A DNA stretch of 64,000 bases from Halosimplex rubrum (lineage in GTDB: Archaea > Halobacteriota > Halobacteria > Halobacteriales > Haloarculaceae): NCBI RefSeq assembly GCF_013415885.1, contig NZ_CP058910.1, positions 1,860,001 to 1,924,000 on the forward strand, in the 5' to 3' direction. The notes beneath the pieces were generated by a model. That model did no database searches. It saw only the letters and a program-made list of their open reading frames with translations, and was not told the DNA's origin. Below are positions 42,499-50,901 of this stretch, piece by piece (the first letter of the stretch is position 1; every line of letters begins with the position of its first letter). A program made the translations under genes and the position numbers.

Positions 42499-43914
42499 AT
42501 GATGGATACGTCGTCGATCGACGTGCTGCTCGTCGACGACAGCGGCTTCTTTCGCACGATCGTCTCCGACCGGCTGGGGGAGGCGGCGGACATCTCCGTA
42601 TGGAAGGCCGAGAACGGCGAGCAAGCGCTCTCGACCCTCGCCGACCGCTCGGTCGACTGTATCGTCAGCGACTTCGAGATGCCCGGGCTGAACGGCCTGG
42701 AGCTGTACAGGCGCGTCGAGGAGGAGTACGGGCTTCCTTTCATCCTCCTGACCGGCCAGGGCGACGAGCGGACGGCCAGCCGGGCGATCGGCGCGGGCGT
42801 CGACGACTACCTCCGGAAAGACGACATCGCCGAGGAGGGCCAGCTGCAGCTGCTGGCCAACCGCATCGAGAACGTGGTCGCCCAGCGCCGCGCCAACGAG
42901 AAGTACGAGCTGCTGGTCAACAACACGCCCGACGAGATCACGCAGGTCGGCGTCGACGGGACGATCGCGGCCGCCAACGAGGCGGCCGCCCGCTCGTTCG
43001 ACACCACCCGCTCGGAGCTGACCGGGGCGCATCTCTCGGACATGCTCCCGAAGGAGACGGCGGCCAGCCGCATCGAACACGGGCGGCGCGCGCTCACGGC
43101 GGGGTCGGCGGTCACCTTCCAGGACAGCTTCGGCGTCCGGCACTTCCACAACGTCGCCGCACCGGTCAGCGTCGGCAGCGAGGCCGACTCCTTCCAGCTC
43201 ATCACCCGCGACATCACCGAGCAGAAGCGCCGCGAGCGCGAGCTGGAGACCCGGACGGAGGAGCTCGCGGTGATAAATCGGCTCGTGCGCCACGACATCA
43301 ACAACGACATCCAGTTGCTGCTCGCCTGGGCGGACGGGATCGACCGGTACGTCGACGACGAGGAGGGCCAGGAGTACGTCGACCGCATCCAGGGGACCTG
43401 CGACCACATCGACGAGCTGACCACGATCGCCCGCGACTTCGTCGACTCGATCGGCAGCGACGCGGAGTTCTCGCTGACCGGGATCGACCTCCGGCAGATC
43501 CTCGACGACGAGATCGAGAAGGCCGACCGCCGTCACGACGACCTGACCGTCACGGCCGAGCGTCCGATCCCGTCGGTCGCCGTCAGAGCGAACGAACTGC
43601 TGTCGTCGGTGTTCGGCAACCTGCTGAGCAACGCCGCCCGCCACAACGACGCGGCCGACCCGCACGTCAGCGTCGGTGTCGAGGAATCGGCCACCGAGGT
43701 CACCGTCCGCTTCGCCGACAACGGGCCCGGCGTCCCGGACTCGCAGAAGGACGCCATCTTCGGCAAGGGCGAGATGGGACCGGAGAGCCCCGGAACCGGC
43801 ATCGGACTCTACTTGGCGCACACGCTGGTCGAGCAGTACGGCGGCGAGATAGCGGTGTCGGACAACGAGCCGACCGGCTCGGTGTTCACGGTCACCCTCC
43901 CGAAACACGCGTGA
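42499..43914 (+). CDS. Hybrid sensor: receiver, PAS and histidine kinase
   Basis: This 471-residue signalling protein has an N-terminal receiver with phospho-acceptor Asp58 (IVSDFEMPGLNG) and DDYLRKDD as the switch region. A PAS domain (about 125-235) starts EKYELLVNNTPDEITQVGVD and ends LITRDITEQKRRERE. A dimerisation/phospho-acceptor helix VINRLVRHDINNDIQLL (about 256-272, His in RHD) and a HATPase with NLLSNAARHN, ADNGPGVP and GTGIGLYLAHTLV complete it. The receiver at the front suggests it is phosphorylated by another kinase and then controls its own output, a common haloarchaeal layout. No membrane helices, so it is cytoplasmic. The start could be the second Met. Confidence 0.92.
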   Translation: MMDTSSIDVLLVDDSGFFRTIVSDRLGEAADISVWKAENGEQALSTLADRSVDCIVSDFEMPGLNGLELYRRVEEEYGLPFILLTGQGDERTASRAIGAGVDDYLRKDDIAEEGQLQLLANRIENVVAQRRANEKYELLVNNTPDEITQVGVDGTIAAANEAAARSFDTTRSELTGAHLSDMLPKETAASRIEHGRRALTAGSAVTFQDSFGVRHFHNVAAPVSVGSEADSFQLITRDITEQKRRERELETRTEELAVINRLVRHDINNDIQLLLAWADGIDRYVDDEEGQEYVDRIQGTCDHIDELTTIARDFVDSIGSDAEFSLTGIDLRQILDDEIEKADRRHDDLTVTAERPIPSVAVRANELLSSVFGNLLSNAARHNDAADPHVSVGVEESATEVTVRFADNGPGVPDSQKDAIFGKGEMGPESPGTGIGLYLAHTLVEQYGGEIAVSDNEPTGSVFTVTLPKHA

Positions 43915-43945
43915 AGCGACCGGCGGTCGTCGCCGCGATACCCGG

Positions 43946-44728
43946 CTACACGTAGATGTGTCCTTCCTCGCGGGGGCCGTGGCGGGGCGGGTCGGCGCCG
44001 ACGCGACCGGCCGACACCGCGGCGGCGAGGCTATCCAGCGCGTCGTGGCTCGACTCGTAGGTGTCGCGGAACGCCCCGATGTCGACGCTACAGGCCTCGA
44101 TCCCCTCGAGGTTCGTCGCGCGGCGCCGGCGGTGGTCGCCCTTGTAGCCCTCGCGATAGAGGCCGAGCCAGCCGAAGGTGGCCGCGGGGTACACCTCGAC
44201 GACGCGAGTGCTCGCCGGCCCCGACTGCATCGGCGCGACGGTCGCGTCGGGGTCGCCGGCCAGTCCGGAGAGGACGTTGCGGACCCCGTAGAAGGTCTGG
44301 TACTGGACGATCGAGTCGTAGGGGCACAGCGCCGCCCGCCGGAGGTCGGTCTCCCGGCGCAGTTGCGCGGTGCCGTCGCCCGTGTAGGCCCGGGCGGTCG
44401 ACCGGCAGGTCGAGGCGAAGCCGTCCGGGTCCTCCGGCCCGTCGCCGGTCAGCCAGTCGACCAGGCCCAGCCAGGTGCCGCCGCAGTGTTCGTCGAGCAA
44501 CGCCTGCGGGAGGCTGAACGGGAAGTCCAGCCCGACGACCGAGAAGTCGGTCGCCCGCTCGCGGAGGCCGGCGTGCGCGCGCTCGCGGCCGACACCCCAC
44601 TCGTCGGCCGCGCTGTAACAGTCGTCGACGACGAGCCCCTCCCCCGTCGACCGCGCCTCCGTCAGCCACAGCGAGCGCCCCGCGTCCGTCGCACCGCTGA
44701 AATCCACGCCCAAGACACGCGAACCCAT
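43946..44728 (-). CDS. DUF429 family protein
   Basis: This 260-residue protein has the DUF429 RNase H-like pattern: RVLGVDFSGATDAGRSLWLT (about 4-23), the catalytic-like VVGLDFPFSLPQALL (about 63-77) and YPAATFGWLGLYREGYKGDH (about 180-200), with DALDSLAAAVSAGRV near the end. The acidic residues Asp9, Asp68 and the late Asp in HDALDSLAAA could form a nuclease-like metal site. Function is not established; members are often near defence or repair genes. It ends 31 bases from the sensor kinase stop in tail-to-tail orientation, and its promoter lies in the stretch before 44,900. Confidence 0.82.
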   Translation of the reverse strand: MGSRVLGVDFSGATDAGRSLWLTEARSTGEGLVVDDCYSAADEWGVGRERAHAGLRERATDFSVVGLDFPFSLPQALLDEHCGGTWLGLVDWLTGDGPEDPDGFASTCRSTARAYTGDGTAQLRRETDLRRAALCPYDSIVQYQTFYGVRNVLSGLAGDPDATVAPMQSGPASTRVVEVYPAATFGWLGLYREGYKGDHRRRRATNLEGIEACSVDIGAFRDTYESSHDALDSLAAAVSAGRVGADPPRHGPREEGHIYV

Positions 44729-44904
44729 ACCACCCGTCTCTCACTCGTCCGATATGAAGGTTCGGCTTCTCCGAGTCGGGCCGGGCGAACGTCGCCCGCC
44801 AGACCGCTAGATACCTCCGAAATTCGGTGGATACCGAACACCAGTCCCGTTCGAACTGATCGATATGAGGTCTTAATACGCCACTCCGTCCTAGTGGCCC
44901 CTTA

Positions 44905-44950
44905 CACAAAGACGTTATACGTCTATTTTCGCTACAAATTTAGCGCAACT
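44905..44950 (+). promoter_or_regulatory. AT-rich promoter region of the amidase operon
   Basis: This unusually AT-rich patch (the region to 45,010 is similar) holds an inverted repeat AGACGT-TAT-ACGTCT (44,910-44,924), whose centre is TATA-like, and CGCTA-CAAATT-TAGCG (44,930-44,945). The first gene starts at 45,011. The repeats may be operators, with the TATA box embedded in one of them. Confidence 0.45.
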
Positions 44951-45010
44951 GTGGTAGAAAAAACCGAAAGTAGAAGTGAAGCCGCAGATAATAGTGGTAG
45001 TGATGGGCAT

Positions 45011-45370
45011 ATGATCGGTCGTCGGTCGGTGTTGCAGCTCCTCACGGCGCTCGGAACTGTTGGGGCGACCGCTGGCGCCGGCGCGGCCACGGATGCCTCG
45101 TCGCCCCCTGTCGAGAGTCGCGACGCTCCGTCGATAACGAGCCCGGCGGACGTGGCCGACCAGGAACAGGACCAGCCTGTCGGGACCGAAGCGTTGCTAT
45201 CGTATCTTGAGGCCAAGTACGGCGACATGCTCACCGAGGCGGACCTCTCGACGTTGGAGGAGGAAGTCGCCGGGAACATCTCCACCGCACAGGCGCTCGA
45301 CGACACCGCGCTCGCTAACGGGGACGATATGGCGTTGCGGTTCGAGCCCTACCGGGGGGAGTGGGACTGA
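45011..45370 (+). CDS. Tat-signal small protein, amidase partner candidate
   Basis: This 119-residue protein starts MIGRRSVLQLLTALGTVGAT: RR at 4-5 followed by a hydrophobic stretch and an AGA-type cleavage region near 22-26, a twin-arginine signal. After an acidic linker (about 30-58) the mature part reads LLSYLEAKYGDMLTEADLST and then LANGDDMALRFEPYRGEWD. That resembles the short helical partners encoded before some amidases (the AtzG-like type, with a terminal LxNxxEP.F.F motif). Its stop overlaps the amidase ATG (TGATG), so the two are made together. If so, it may ferry the amidase out as a hitchhiker; this is inference. Confidence 0.65.
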   Translation: MIGRRSVLQLLTALGTVGATAGAGAATDASSPPVESRDAPSITSPADVADQEQDQPVGTEALLSYLEAKYGDMLTEADLSTLEEEVAGNISTAQALDDTALANGDDMALRFEPYRGEWD

Positions 45371-46731
45371 TGCCGGTCTCCGACGAGGACCTATTCGATA
45401 CGGTCCCGGAGCTGGGTGAGAAGCTCAGAGACGGCGAGTTCACGTCCCGGGAACTGACGGAGGCGTACCTCGACCGACTGGAGGAGATCGGACCGAAGCT
45501 GAACGCGGTTGTGACGACGACCGAGGAGCGCGCTCTGGAGTACGCCGACCGGGCCGACGCGGAGCTGGCCAACGGGGTCGATCGCGGGCCGCTCCACGGA
45601 ATCCCTTACGGACTCAAGGACCTGGTTGCAGTCGACGGGTACGAGACGACGTGGGGCGCGGCCCCGTATCGCGATCAGGAGTTCGACTACAACGCCGAGA
45701 TCGTCGAGCGGTTCGACGACGCGGGCGCGGTGCTGGTCGCGAAGCTCGCGATGGTCGAACTTGCCGGAGGCATGGGGTACTCTCCCGACGCGATGAGCTT
45801 CACTGGCACCGCCTATACGCCCTGGAACCTCGACGTCTGGAGCGGTGGCTCCTCCAGCGGCCCCGGGGCGGCGACGGCTGCCGGCCTGGTCGGTTTCTCG
45901 ATCGGCTCGGAGACGTGGGGATCGATCTTCTCCCCGTCCGGAAACTGTGGGCTGTCGGGACTGCGACCGACCTATGGCGCGATCAGCAGGTACGGCGCGA
46001 TGGCGCTGTCGTACACGATGGACAAGCTTGGACCGATGTGTCGGTCCGCGGAAGGTTGTGAGATGGTCTTCGAGGCTATCGCCGGGCCGGACCCGAAAGA
46101 TCACACCTCCCTCGACCGGATGGACACGATCCGGAGCCTCGAACCCAGTGACCCCGTCCGGCTGGCGACGCTGGATCTGGAGGCCGATGACACGAACTTT
46201 CAGGACTCGCTGGAGACGCTCCGGGAGTTCGCCGAAATCGAGGAGATTTCCCTGCCCGACCTGCCCTACGGCGAGACGGCGTCGCTCACTCTCTTCGCGG
46301 AGGCGGGCTCTGTGTTCGACGATCTCATCGAGTCCGGCGACGTGCAGGACCTCACCTCCCCCCAGGGGAGCATCGGCGGGTACGCCTACGACACGATCCT
46401 GGCCAAAGACTACATCACAGCCAACCGAATCCGGCGTAAGATCCAAGTGCAACTCGACGAGGCGATGGCGCCGTACGACGCGGTTGTCCTGCCGAATCGG
46501 GCGCTGGGCGGCGCGGCAAACATCGCCGGGCTGCCCGGAATCTCCATCCCGAACGGGTTCGACGAAGAGGGCGTCCCGACGGCACTGATATTCACTGGTC
46601 GGGCCTTCTCCGATCTCAAACTCGCGGAGATCGCCAAAGAGTATCAGTCACGGGCCGAGGGCGTCGACTACACCGAACTGCTCGACATGCCGGTCTATCA
46701 GGACGAGGACGCGGGAGCGGCGAGTAGCTGA
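45370..46731 (+). CDS. Amidase signature family hydrolase
   Basis: This 453-residue Ser-cisSer-Lys hydrolase has Lys in GIPYGLKDLVAV (about 80-91), the glycine/serine loop VWSGGSSSGPGAATAAG (about 157-173) with the cis-Ser and catalytic Ser in GSETWGSIFSPSGNCG (about 179-194). A GLRPTYGAIS segment follows. It resembles GatA and allophanate or biuret hydrolases; there is no signal peptide of its own. It is shorter than GatA (about 480) and has no GatB/C partner here. Base composition is a little less GC-rich than the neighbours. Linked to the Tat-signal protein just upstream, so extracellular or membrane-side amide hydrolysis is possible. Confidence 0.88.
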   Translation: MPVSDEDLFDTVPELGEKLRDGEFTSRELTEAYLDRLEEIGPKLNAVVTTTEERALEYADRADAELANGVDRGPLHGIPYGLKDLVAVDGYETTWGAAPYRDQEFDYNAEIVERFDDAGAVLVAKLAMVELAGGMGYSPDAMSFTGTAYTPWNLDVWSGGSSSGPGAATAAGLVGFSIGSETWGSIFSPSGNCGLSGLRPTYGAISRYGAMALSYTMDKLGPMCRSAEGCEMVFEAIAGPDPKDHTSLDRMDTIRSLEPSDPVRLATLDLEADDTNFQDSLETLREFAEIEEISLPDLPYGETASLTLFAEAGSVFDDLIESGDVQDLTSPQGSIGGYAYDTILAKDYITANRIRRKIQVQLDEAMAPYDAVVLPNRALGGAANIAGLPGISIPNGFDEEGVPTALIFTGRAFSDLKLAEIAKEYQSRAEGVDYTELLDMPVYQDEDAGAASS

Positions 46732-46833
46732 ACGGGGTCAAACGGCCGCGTCGACCCGGGATCGGATTAGAACCCCGATTTCGGCCGTCGGAATGGCGAA
46801 AACAGTATCCGTCGGCCGTCCGAATCCGCGGGT

Positions 46834-46992
46834 ATGCCACCGACGAAGGAACTCAAGTGTACGGACGACGACTGCTTCCTCGACATGTTCGAGAACCACT
46901 ACACCTACGACGTGCCCGACGACCACGGCGTCTCCGACCTGTCCTGTCCGGTCTGTGGCGGCACCGACTGCCTCGAGGAAATCGAACTGTAG
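46834..46992 (+). CDS. Small zinc-finger protein (52 residues)
   Basis: This tiny protein starts MPPTKELKCTDDDCFLDMFE and ends CPVCGGTDCLEEIEL. Two metal knuckles are visible: C9/C14 and C38/C41 (CPVC), with C46 as an alternative ligand. Very similar small acidic finger proteins are common in haloarchaea without known function. The ATG at 46,834 is supported by GCGGGT immediately upstream and by the lack of another in-frame start. Confidence 0.72.
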   Translation: MPPTKELKCTDDDCFLDMFENHYTYDVPDDHGVSDLSCPVCGGTDCLEEIEL

Positions 46993-47084
46993 CCGGCCCG
47001 CGGGCGTCCCCGGGGACCCGATCGCTCTTCTGTCCCGACGCCGCGGGCACAATCCTGAAGGCCGTACCGCACTAACCGGCGGGT

Positions 47085-47600
47085 ATGAACACGTTGCGTG
47101 ACATCGGCGAGTCGCTGGGCAACACCGTGCTGGAGAACGTCGGGCGGGCGATGGGCCGCGCCCAGGAGCGGACGCCGCTGCCGGTCGACCTGCTGGAGAG
47201 CGACGACGCCTACCTCGCGGTGTTCGACGCGCCGGGCGCCCGGCCGTCGGACGTGCAGGTGCAGTTCGACGCCGGGCTCGTCGAGGTGCGGGTCGACCGC
47301 TTCCGCGGCTTCCACGAGGGCTTCGAGATGCGCTACCCCGGCCGGGGACTGGCGCTCGACGGCCACGTCGAGCTCCCCGCCGAGGCCCGCGTCGACGCCG
47401 ACGCGGCGACGGCGACGCTGCGGGAGAGCGGCACCCTCGAAGTGCGCGTCCCGAAGGCCGAGCCCGTCGACCCCGACACCGACGAGGCGCTCGAAGCCGA
47501 CGAGGTCGACGAGGTCCGCGACGAGGCGGACGCCGACGAACTGGACGCCGAGGCCCGCGACGCCACCGACGAGTCCGACGCGACCGACGGCGAACAGTAG
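47085..47600 (+). CDS. Hsp20/alpha-crystallin family small heat-shock protein
   Basis: This 171-residue protein has an N-terminal amphipathic helix (MNTLRDIGESLGNTVLENVG), then the alpha-crystallin beta sandwich: PVDLLESDDAYLAVFDAPGA (about 33-52), VQVQFDAGLVEVRVDRF (about 57-73), a variable loop and HVELPAEARVDADAATATLRESGTLEVRVPKA (about 94-125). The usual A-x-x-x-x-G-V-L motif near the end reads ATATLRESGTLEVRVP. A very acidic tail (about 130-171) follows, likely a halophilic adaptation. It is a probable holdase chaperone. Confidence 0.85.
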   Translation: MNTLRDIGESLGNTVLENVGRAMGRAQERTPLPVDLLESDDAYLAVFDAPGARPSDVQVQFDAGLVEVRVDRFRGFHEGFEMRYPGRGLALDGHVELPAEARVDADAATATLRESGTLEVRVPKAEPVDPDTDEALEADEVDEVRDEADADELDAEARDATDESDATDGEQ

Positions 47601-47633
47601 CGACGCGGTCGCGGTCGCCGGTGCGGTCCCTTC

Positions 47634-48764
47634 TCAGTCGTCGACGGTCATCCCTTCGACCACCGAGAACTCCTCGTCGCCGTCGAAGCGGTCCGGGTCG
47701 AAGGGTGCGATCACGTCGCCGCCGAGCATCTCCTCGGCGACCCGCTCGCCCAGCGCCGGCGCACGCATGAAGCCGTGGCCGTGCCAGCCGGTCGCGACGT
47801 ACAGGCCGTCCCGGATCTCTCCCAGTAGCGGGTCCCGGTCGGGCGTCGCGGTGCAGAGCCCGGCCCACGACCGGTGGACGGCGAATTCCCCACCGGGAGC
47901 GGTGTCACAGACGGTGTCCAGCCACGTCAGCGACGCCCGCTCGAACGCGTGGTCGGCCGTCTCGTCGTAGTCGTCGGGGTCGAACTCCCGCTCCTGGGTG
48001 CCGTCGCCGACGAGCAGCCCGCCGTCGCGGGGGCGGGCGTAGCGGCCCCCCGTCGCGTCGTAGCAGGTCGGCACCCCGCCGGCCCCGTCGAGCGGGTCGG
48101 TCACGAGCGCCTGCACGCGGTAGGGTTTCATCGGGACCGGGACGCCGATCTCGGCGAGCAGGCGCTTGGTGTGGGCGCCCGCGGCGACGAGGACGGCGTC
48201 GAAGCGCTCGACTCCCGTCGGCGCCTCGACGGCCGTCCCGTCGGCGGCGAGTCGAACGGGCGTCCCCGTCTCGACGGTCGCACCGGCCGACTCGGCGCGG
48301 TCGCCCATCGCGGCGACGTACGAGGCGGGGTCGAGGTAGCCGGCGTCGCGGGCGACGGCGGCGGCCGCTACGTCGACGCCGGCGAGCGGGGGGAACCGGT
48401 CGGCGAACTCGTCGGGGTCGAGTGTCGTCACGTCGCGGCCGTTGGCGCGCATGCGGTCGGCGCTCTCGCGGACGGCGTCGGCGCGGCGGTCGTCGCCCGC
48501 GCGGGCGAACCAGACGTAGGGGTGTTCGACGAAGTCGATGGCGCCGCCGGCGTCGAGATCCCGGAACCGCTCGACGGCGCGGGCGGCGACGGCGGCGTCG
48601 ACGTCCTCGGCGAAGGCGTCGTAGGCGATGCCGGCGGCGCGGCCCGAGGCGCCGCCGGCGAGGTCGTCGCGTTCGTAGAGGACGGTGTCGGCGCCGCGGG
48701 CCGCGAGGTCACGGGCGGCGGTGACGCCGAGGGCGCCGCCGCCGACGACGGCGACGCGGGTCAC
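47634..48764 (-). CDS. FAD-dependent oxidoreductase, DAO (glycine/sarcosine oxidase-like) family
   Basis: This 376-residue flavoprotein starts with the dinucleotide-binding VAVVGGGALGVTAARDLAARG (GxGxxG, residues 6-25) and the ribose acid in VLYERDDLAGGASGRAAGI (about 28-46). The DAO pattern continues with DAGYLDPASYVAAM (about 150-163), VLVAAGAHTKRLL (about 190-202), RPRDGGLLVGDGT and GLYVATGWHGHGFMRAPALG (about 320-340), where the substrate and FAD cover. The likely substrate is an amino acid or N-methyl amine; nothing in the context chooses. It overlaps the next gene start by 4 bases, and the two probably form an operon. Confidence 0.87.
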   Translation of the reverse strand: MTRVAVVGGGALGVTAARDLAARGADTVLYERDDLAGGASGRAAGIAYDAFAEDVDAAVAARAVERFRDLDAGGAIDFVEHPYVWFARAGDDRRADAVRESADRMRANGRDVTTLDPDEFADRFPPLAGVDVAAAAVARDAGYLDPASYVAAMGDRAESAGATVETGTPVRLAADGTAVEAPTGVERFDAVLVAAGAHTKRLLAEIGVPVPMKPYRVQALVTDPLDGAGGVPTCYDATGGRYARPRDGGLLVGDGTQEREFDPDDYDETADHAFERASLTWLDTVCDTAPGGEFAVHRSWAGLCTATPDRDPLLGEIRDGLYVATGWHGHGFMRAPALGERVAEEMLGGDVIAPFDPDRFDGDEEFSVVEGMTVDD

Positions 48765-49537
48765 AGGAACGGGTCGAGCCCGCGGGCGGGGTAGCCGACG
48801 ATCCGGTCGGCGCCCGCGTCGCGGAGTTCCTCGACCCGGTCGGCCACCGTCTCCACGTCGCCGACGAGGCCGTAGTCGCGGACGGCCTGCGAGAGCACCT
48901 CGCGGGCGCGCCCCCCGGCGGCGGCGTCGGTGACCGCGCCGTCGGGCAGCGCCGAGCGGACGGGGCCGCGGCGGGCGGCGTAGTCGCCCAGCGCGTCGAG
49001 GACGGTGTCCTCCTCGTCGGTCAGAACGGTCGGCGCGTAGAGGGCGACCTCGCCCTCGTAGCCCGCCTGTCGCAGCGCGCGGAGTCGCCGGTCGGTGCCG
49101 GGGCCGAGCAGTTCGAACTGCGTGCCGCCGACGGCGAGGGCGATCCGCTCGATCCCCTCGGTACCGACCCAGGGGTCGCGCGAGCGGGCAGCGGCCTCGC
49201 GGAGGCGGGGCGCGACCGCCCGCTCGGACTCGGTCTCGGTGAGGTAGGCGCGGTGGCCGGCGACGAGGATCCGCCGGACCGGCTCGGGCAGCGACTCCGC
49301 CAGGTCGCGCTCGCCGAGCGGGTCGAAGCCGTCGGCGCGGACGGGCGTGGTGACGCGAACCGCCTTCTCGTCGGCCAGCGCCGACAGCGTCTCCGGAGAC
49401 GGCAGGTGTTCGCGGCCCTCGTAGTCGACCGCGAGCCGCTCGACGCCGAGGTCGACCGCCCGCTCGACGTCGACCTCGGCGGGTTTGATCGCGGCCGCGT
49501 CGATCCCTGCCTGCGACAGCGTCGCGCCCTGAAGCAT
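48761..49537 (-). CDS. Haloarchaeal protein with a luciferase-like C-terminal motif
   Basis: This 258-residue protein begins MLQGATLSQAGIDAAAIKPA. A TIM-barrel-like series of strands and helices follows: GVERLAVDYEGRE, AVRVTTPVRADGF, RRILVAGHRAYL. The end GLVGDVETVADRVEELRDAGADRIVGYPARGL resembles the C-terminus of luciferase-like F420-dependent enzymes such as MER, which repeat the form GD-x-E-x-V-A-x-R. No catalytic residues can be named. It is translated just upstream of the FAD oxidoreductase (4-base overlap), so it may supply or use its cofactor. Family unknown. Confidence 0.65.
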   Translation of the reverse strand: MLQGATLSQAGIDAAAIKPAEVDVERAVDLGVERLAVDYEGREHLPSPETLSALADEKAVRVTTPVRADGFDPLGERDLAESLPEPVRRILVAGHRAYLTETESERAVAPRLREAAARSRDPWVGTEGIERIALAVGGTQFELLGPGTDRRLRALRQAGYEGEVALYAPTVLTDEEDTVLDALGDYAARRGPVRSALPDGAVTDAAAGGRAREVLSQAVRDYGLVGDVETVADRVEELRDAGADRIVGYPARGLDPFL

Positions 49538-49634
49538 CGTACTCGTTCGCTATCGACCGGCGGGGAAAAGCTCTATCGCTTGGCGGTGCCGTCCCGTTCG
49601 TTTAAGCCCCGTCACCGCAAACGGACGGGGTACG

Positions 49635-50108
49635 ATGCTCACAGCGGGTTCGGCCGCACCCGATTTCATCCTGCCGGGGACGGACGGCGAGACGATTCGC
49701 GAGTACATGCTCGCCGAACACACCCGGGAGGGGCCCGTCGTCCTGGCGTTCTACCTGTTCGACTTCCACCCGACCTGCACCGACGAGCTGTGCGAGATCC
49801 AGAACCTCGGCTGGTTCGACGTGCGCGAGGACGTGACGGTCCTCGGGGTCTCCCGCGACAGCGCCTTCAGCCACCGGGCGTTCGCCCGCGAGTACGACAT
49901 CCCGTTCCCGCTGCTGACCGACAGCGACGGGGCCGTCAGCGAGCGCTACGGCGTCCGCATCGACGAGCTGGCCGGTCACCGCGACGTGTCCAACCGGGCC
50001 GTCTTCGTGGTCGACGCGGATACGAAGGTCCGGTACGCCTGGGCCGCCGACGACCCCTCGGCGCAACCCGACTGGGAGGCGGTCCGGGCGGCGCTGGACG
50101 ACCTGTAG
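49635..50108 (+). CDS. Peroxiredoxin (AhpC/BCP type)
   Basis: This 157-residue thiol peroxidase has the thioredoxin-like fold and peroxidatic Cys48 in the usual PxxxC site: YLFDFHPTCTDELCEIQNL (about 40-58). Cys53, five residues later, fits the atypical two-cysteine arrangement of the BCP/PrxQ subfamily. The remaining peroxiredoxin pattern is VTVLGVSRDSAFSHRAFARE (about 66-85), FPLLTDSDGAVSERYGV (about 89-105) and RAVFVVDADTKVRYAW. The ATG at 49,635 follows a GGGGTACG segment. It reduces peroxides using a thioredoxin-type donor. Confidence 0.88.
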   Translation: MLTAGSAAPDFILPGTDGETIREYMLAEHTREGPVVLAFYLFDFHPTCTDELCEIQNLGWFDVREDVTVLGVSRDSAFSHRAFAREYDIPFPLLTDSDGAVSERYGVRIDELAGHRDVSNRAVFVVDADTKVRYAWAADDPSAQPDWEAVRAALDDL

Positions 50109-50169
50109 TCGAGCGACCGCTGCCGCCGAGACGGCTCCGCCGGTCCGGTCGCGACGGCCCCGTCGCGGC

Positions 50170-50748
50170 TCAGGCGTTGCGGCTGATATCGCGGAAGGTG
50201 TCGACGATCTCCTCGAAGTCCCGGTGTGACTCCTGTAGTTCGCGGCCGAGCTCCTCGGCCTCGCGCTTGCGGCGCTCGTACTCGTCGTTTTCGGCCAGTT
50301 CCGCCGGCGTCAGCTCCGATTCGAGCACTTCGAGCTTCGAGACGACCGAGAAGAACTCCTCCAGTTTCGGGTCGCCGGACTGCCGACTGTCGAGTTGCTG
50401 GTCGAGCGTCGTCAGCAGCGTCTCCGTCTCGATGGGCTTGGAGAGGTAGTCGTCGAAGTCCATCTCCAGGATGTTCAGGTCGGGGTCGACGGCGGTCGTC
50501 ATCACGACGACGCAGTCGTAGCCGCGCTCGCGGATCTCGGCCAGCACCTCGTCGCCGTGGACGTCCGGCATCCGCCGGTCCAGCAGGACGGCGTCGACGC
50601 TCCCGTCTATCGACTCGAGCGCCTCGCGCCCGCCGTAGGCGACCCGCGTCTCGTAGCGCTCGCGGATCTTCAGCGCGAGCACGTCCGCTACCTCCGTCTC
50701 GTCGTCCACGACGAGGACCGTCGGTCGACCGTGGGCGTTCGATGACAC
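50170..50748 (-). CDS. HalX-domain response regulator
   Basis: This 192-residue protein has a receiver domain (about 8-118) with acid pair DD15-16, phospho-acceptor Asp57 in DAVLLDRRMPDVHGD and Lys in YLSKPIETE (about 103-111). The C-terminal helical HalX domain (about 125-190) has the family's ELTPAELAENDEYERRKREAEELG pattern and is found almost only in haloarchaea. It may be a helical dimerisation or output helper with no known partner. No cognate kinase is adjacent; the sensor kinase at 42.5 kb has its own receiver. Confidence 0.9.
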   Translation of the reverse strand: MSSNAHGRPTVLVVDDETEVADVLALKIRERYETRVAYGGREALESIDGSVDAVLLDRRMPDVHGDEVLAEIRERGYDCVVVMTTAVDPDLNILEMDFDDYLSKPIETETLLTTLDQQLDSRQSGDPKLEEFFSVVSKLEVLESELTPAELAENDEYERRKREAEELGRELQESHRDFEEIVDTFRDISRNA

Positions 50749-50860
50749 TGCTCTATCCCCGCTGAGGACTCACCGCGTTTCACTCTGTTGGCCCGCGTCG
50801 GGCGAGCCGGTCCCCGGGGGCCGCCCCTCGACTCGCCGGCGTGACCGCCCCGGCCGACAA

Positions 50861-50868
50861 CGTTATAT
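50861..50868 (+). promoter_or_regulatory. TATA box of the winged-helix regulator gene
   Basis: CGTTATATG is a good archaeal TATA box about 38 bases before the ATG at 50,902, giving a predicted start near 50,890 with a short leader. The same stretch carries an earlier in-frame ATG at 50,881 or a GTG at 50,869 that would overlap the promoter, so the 50,902 start is preferred. Confidence 0.5.
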
Positions 50869-50901
50869 GTGAACAAGTACCATGATACGGCTGGGATACC
50901 G

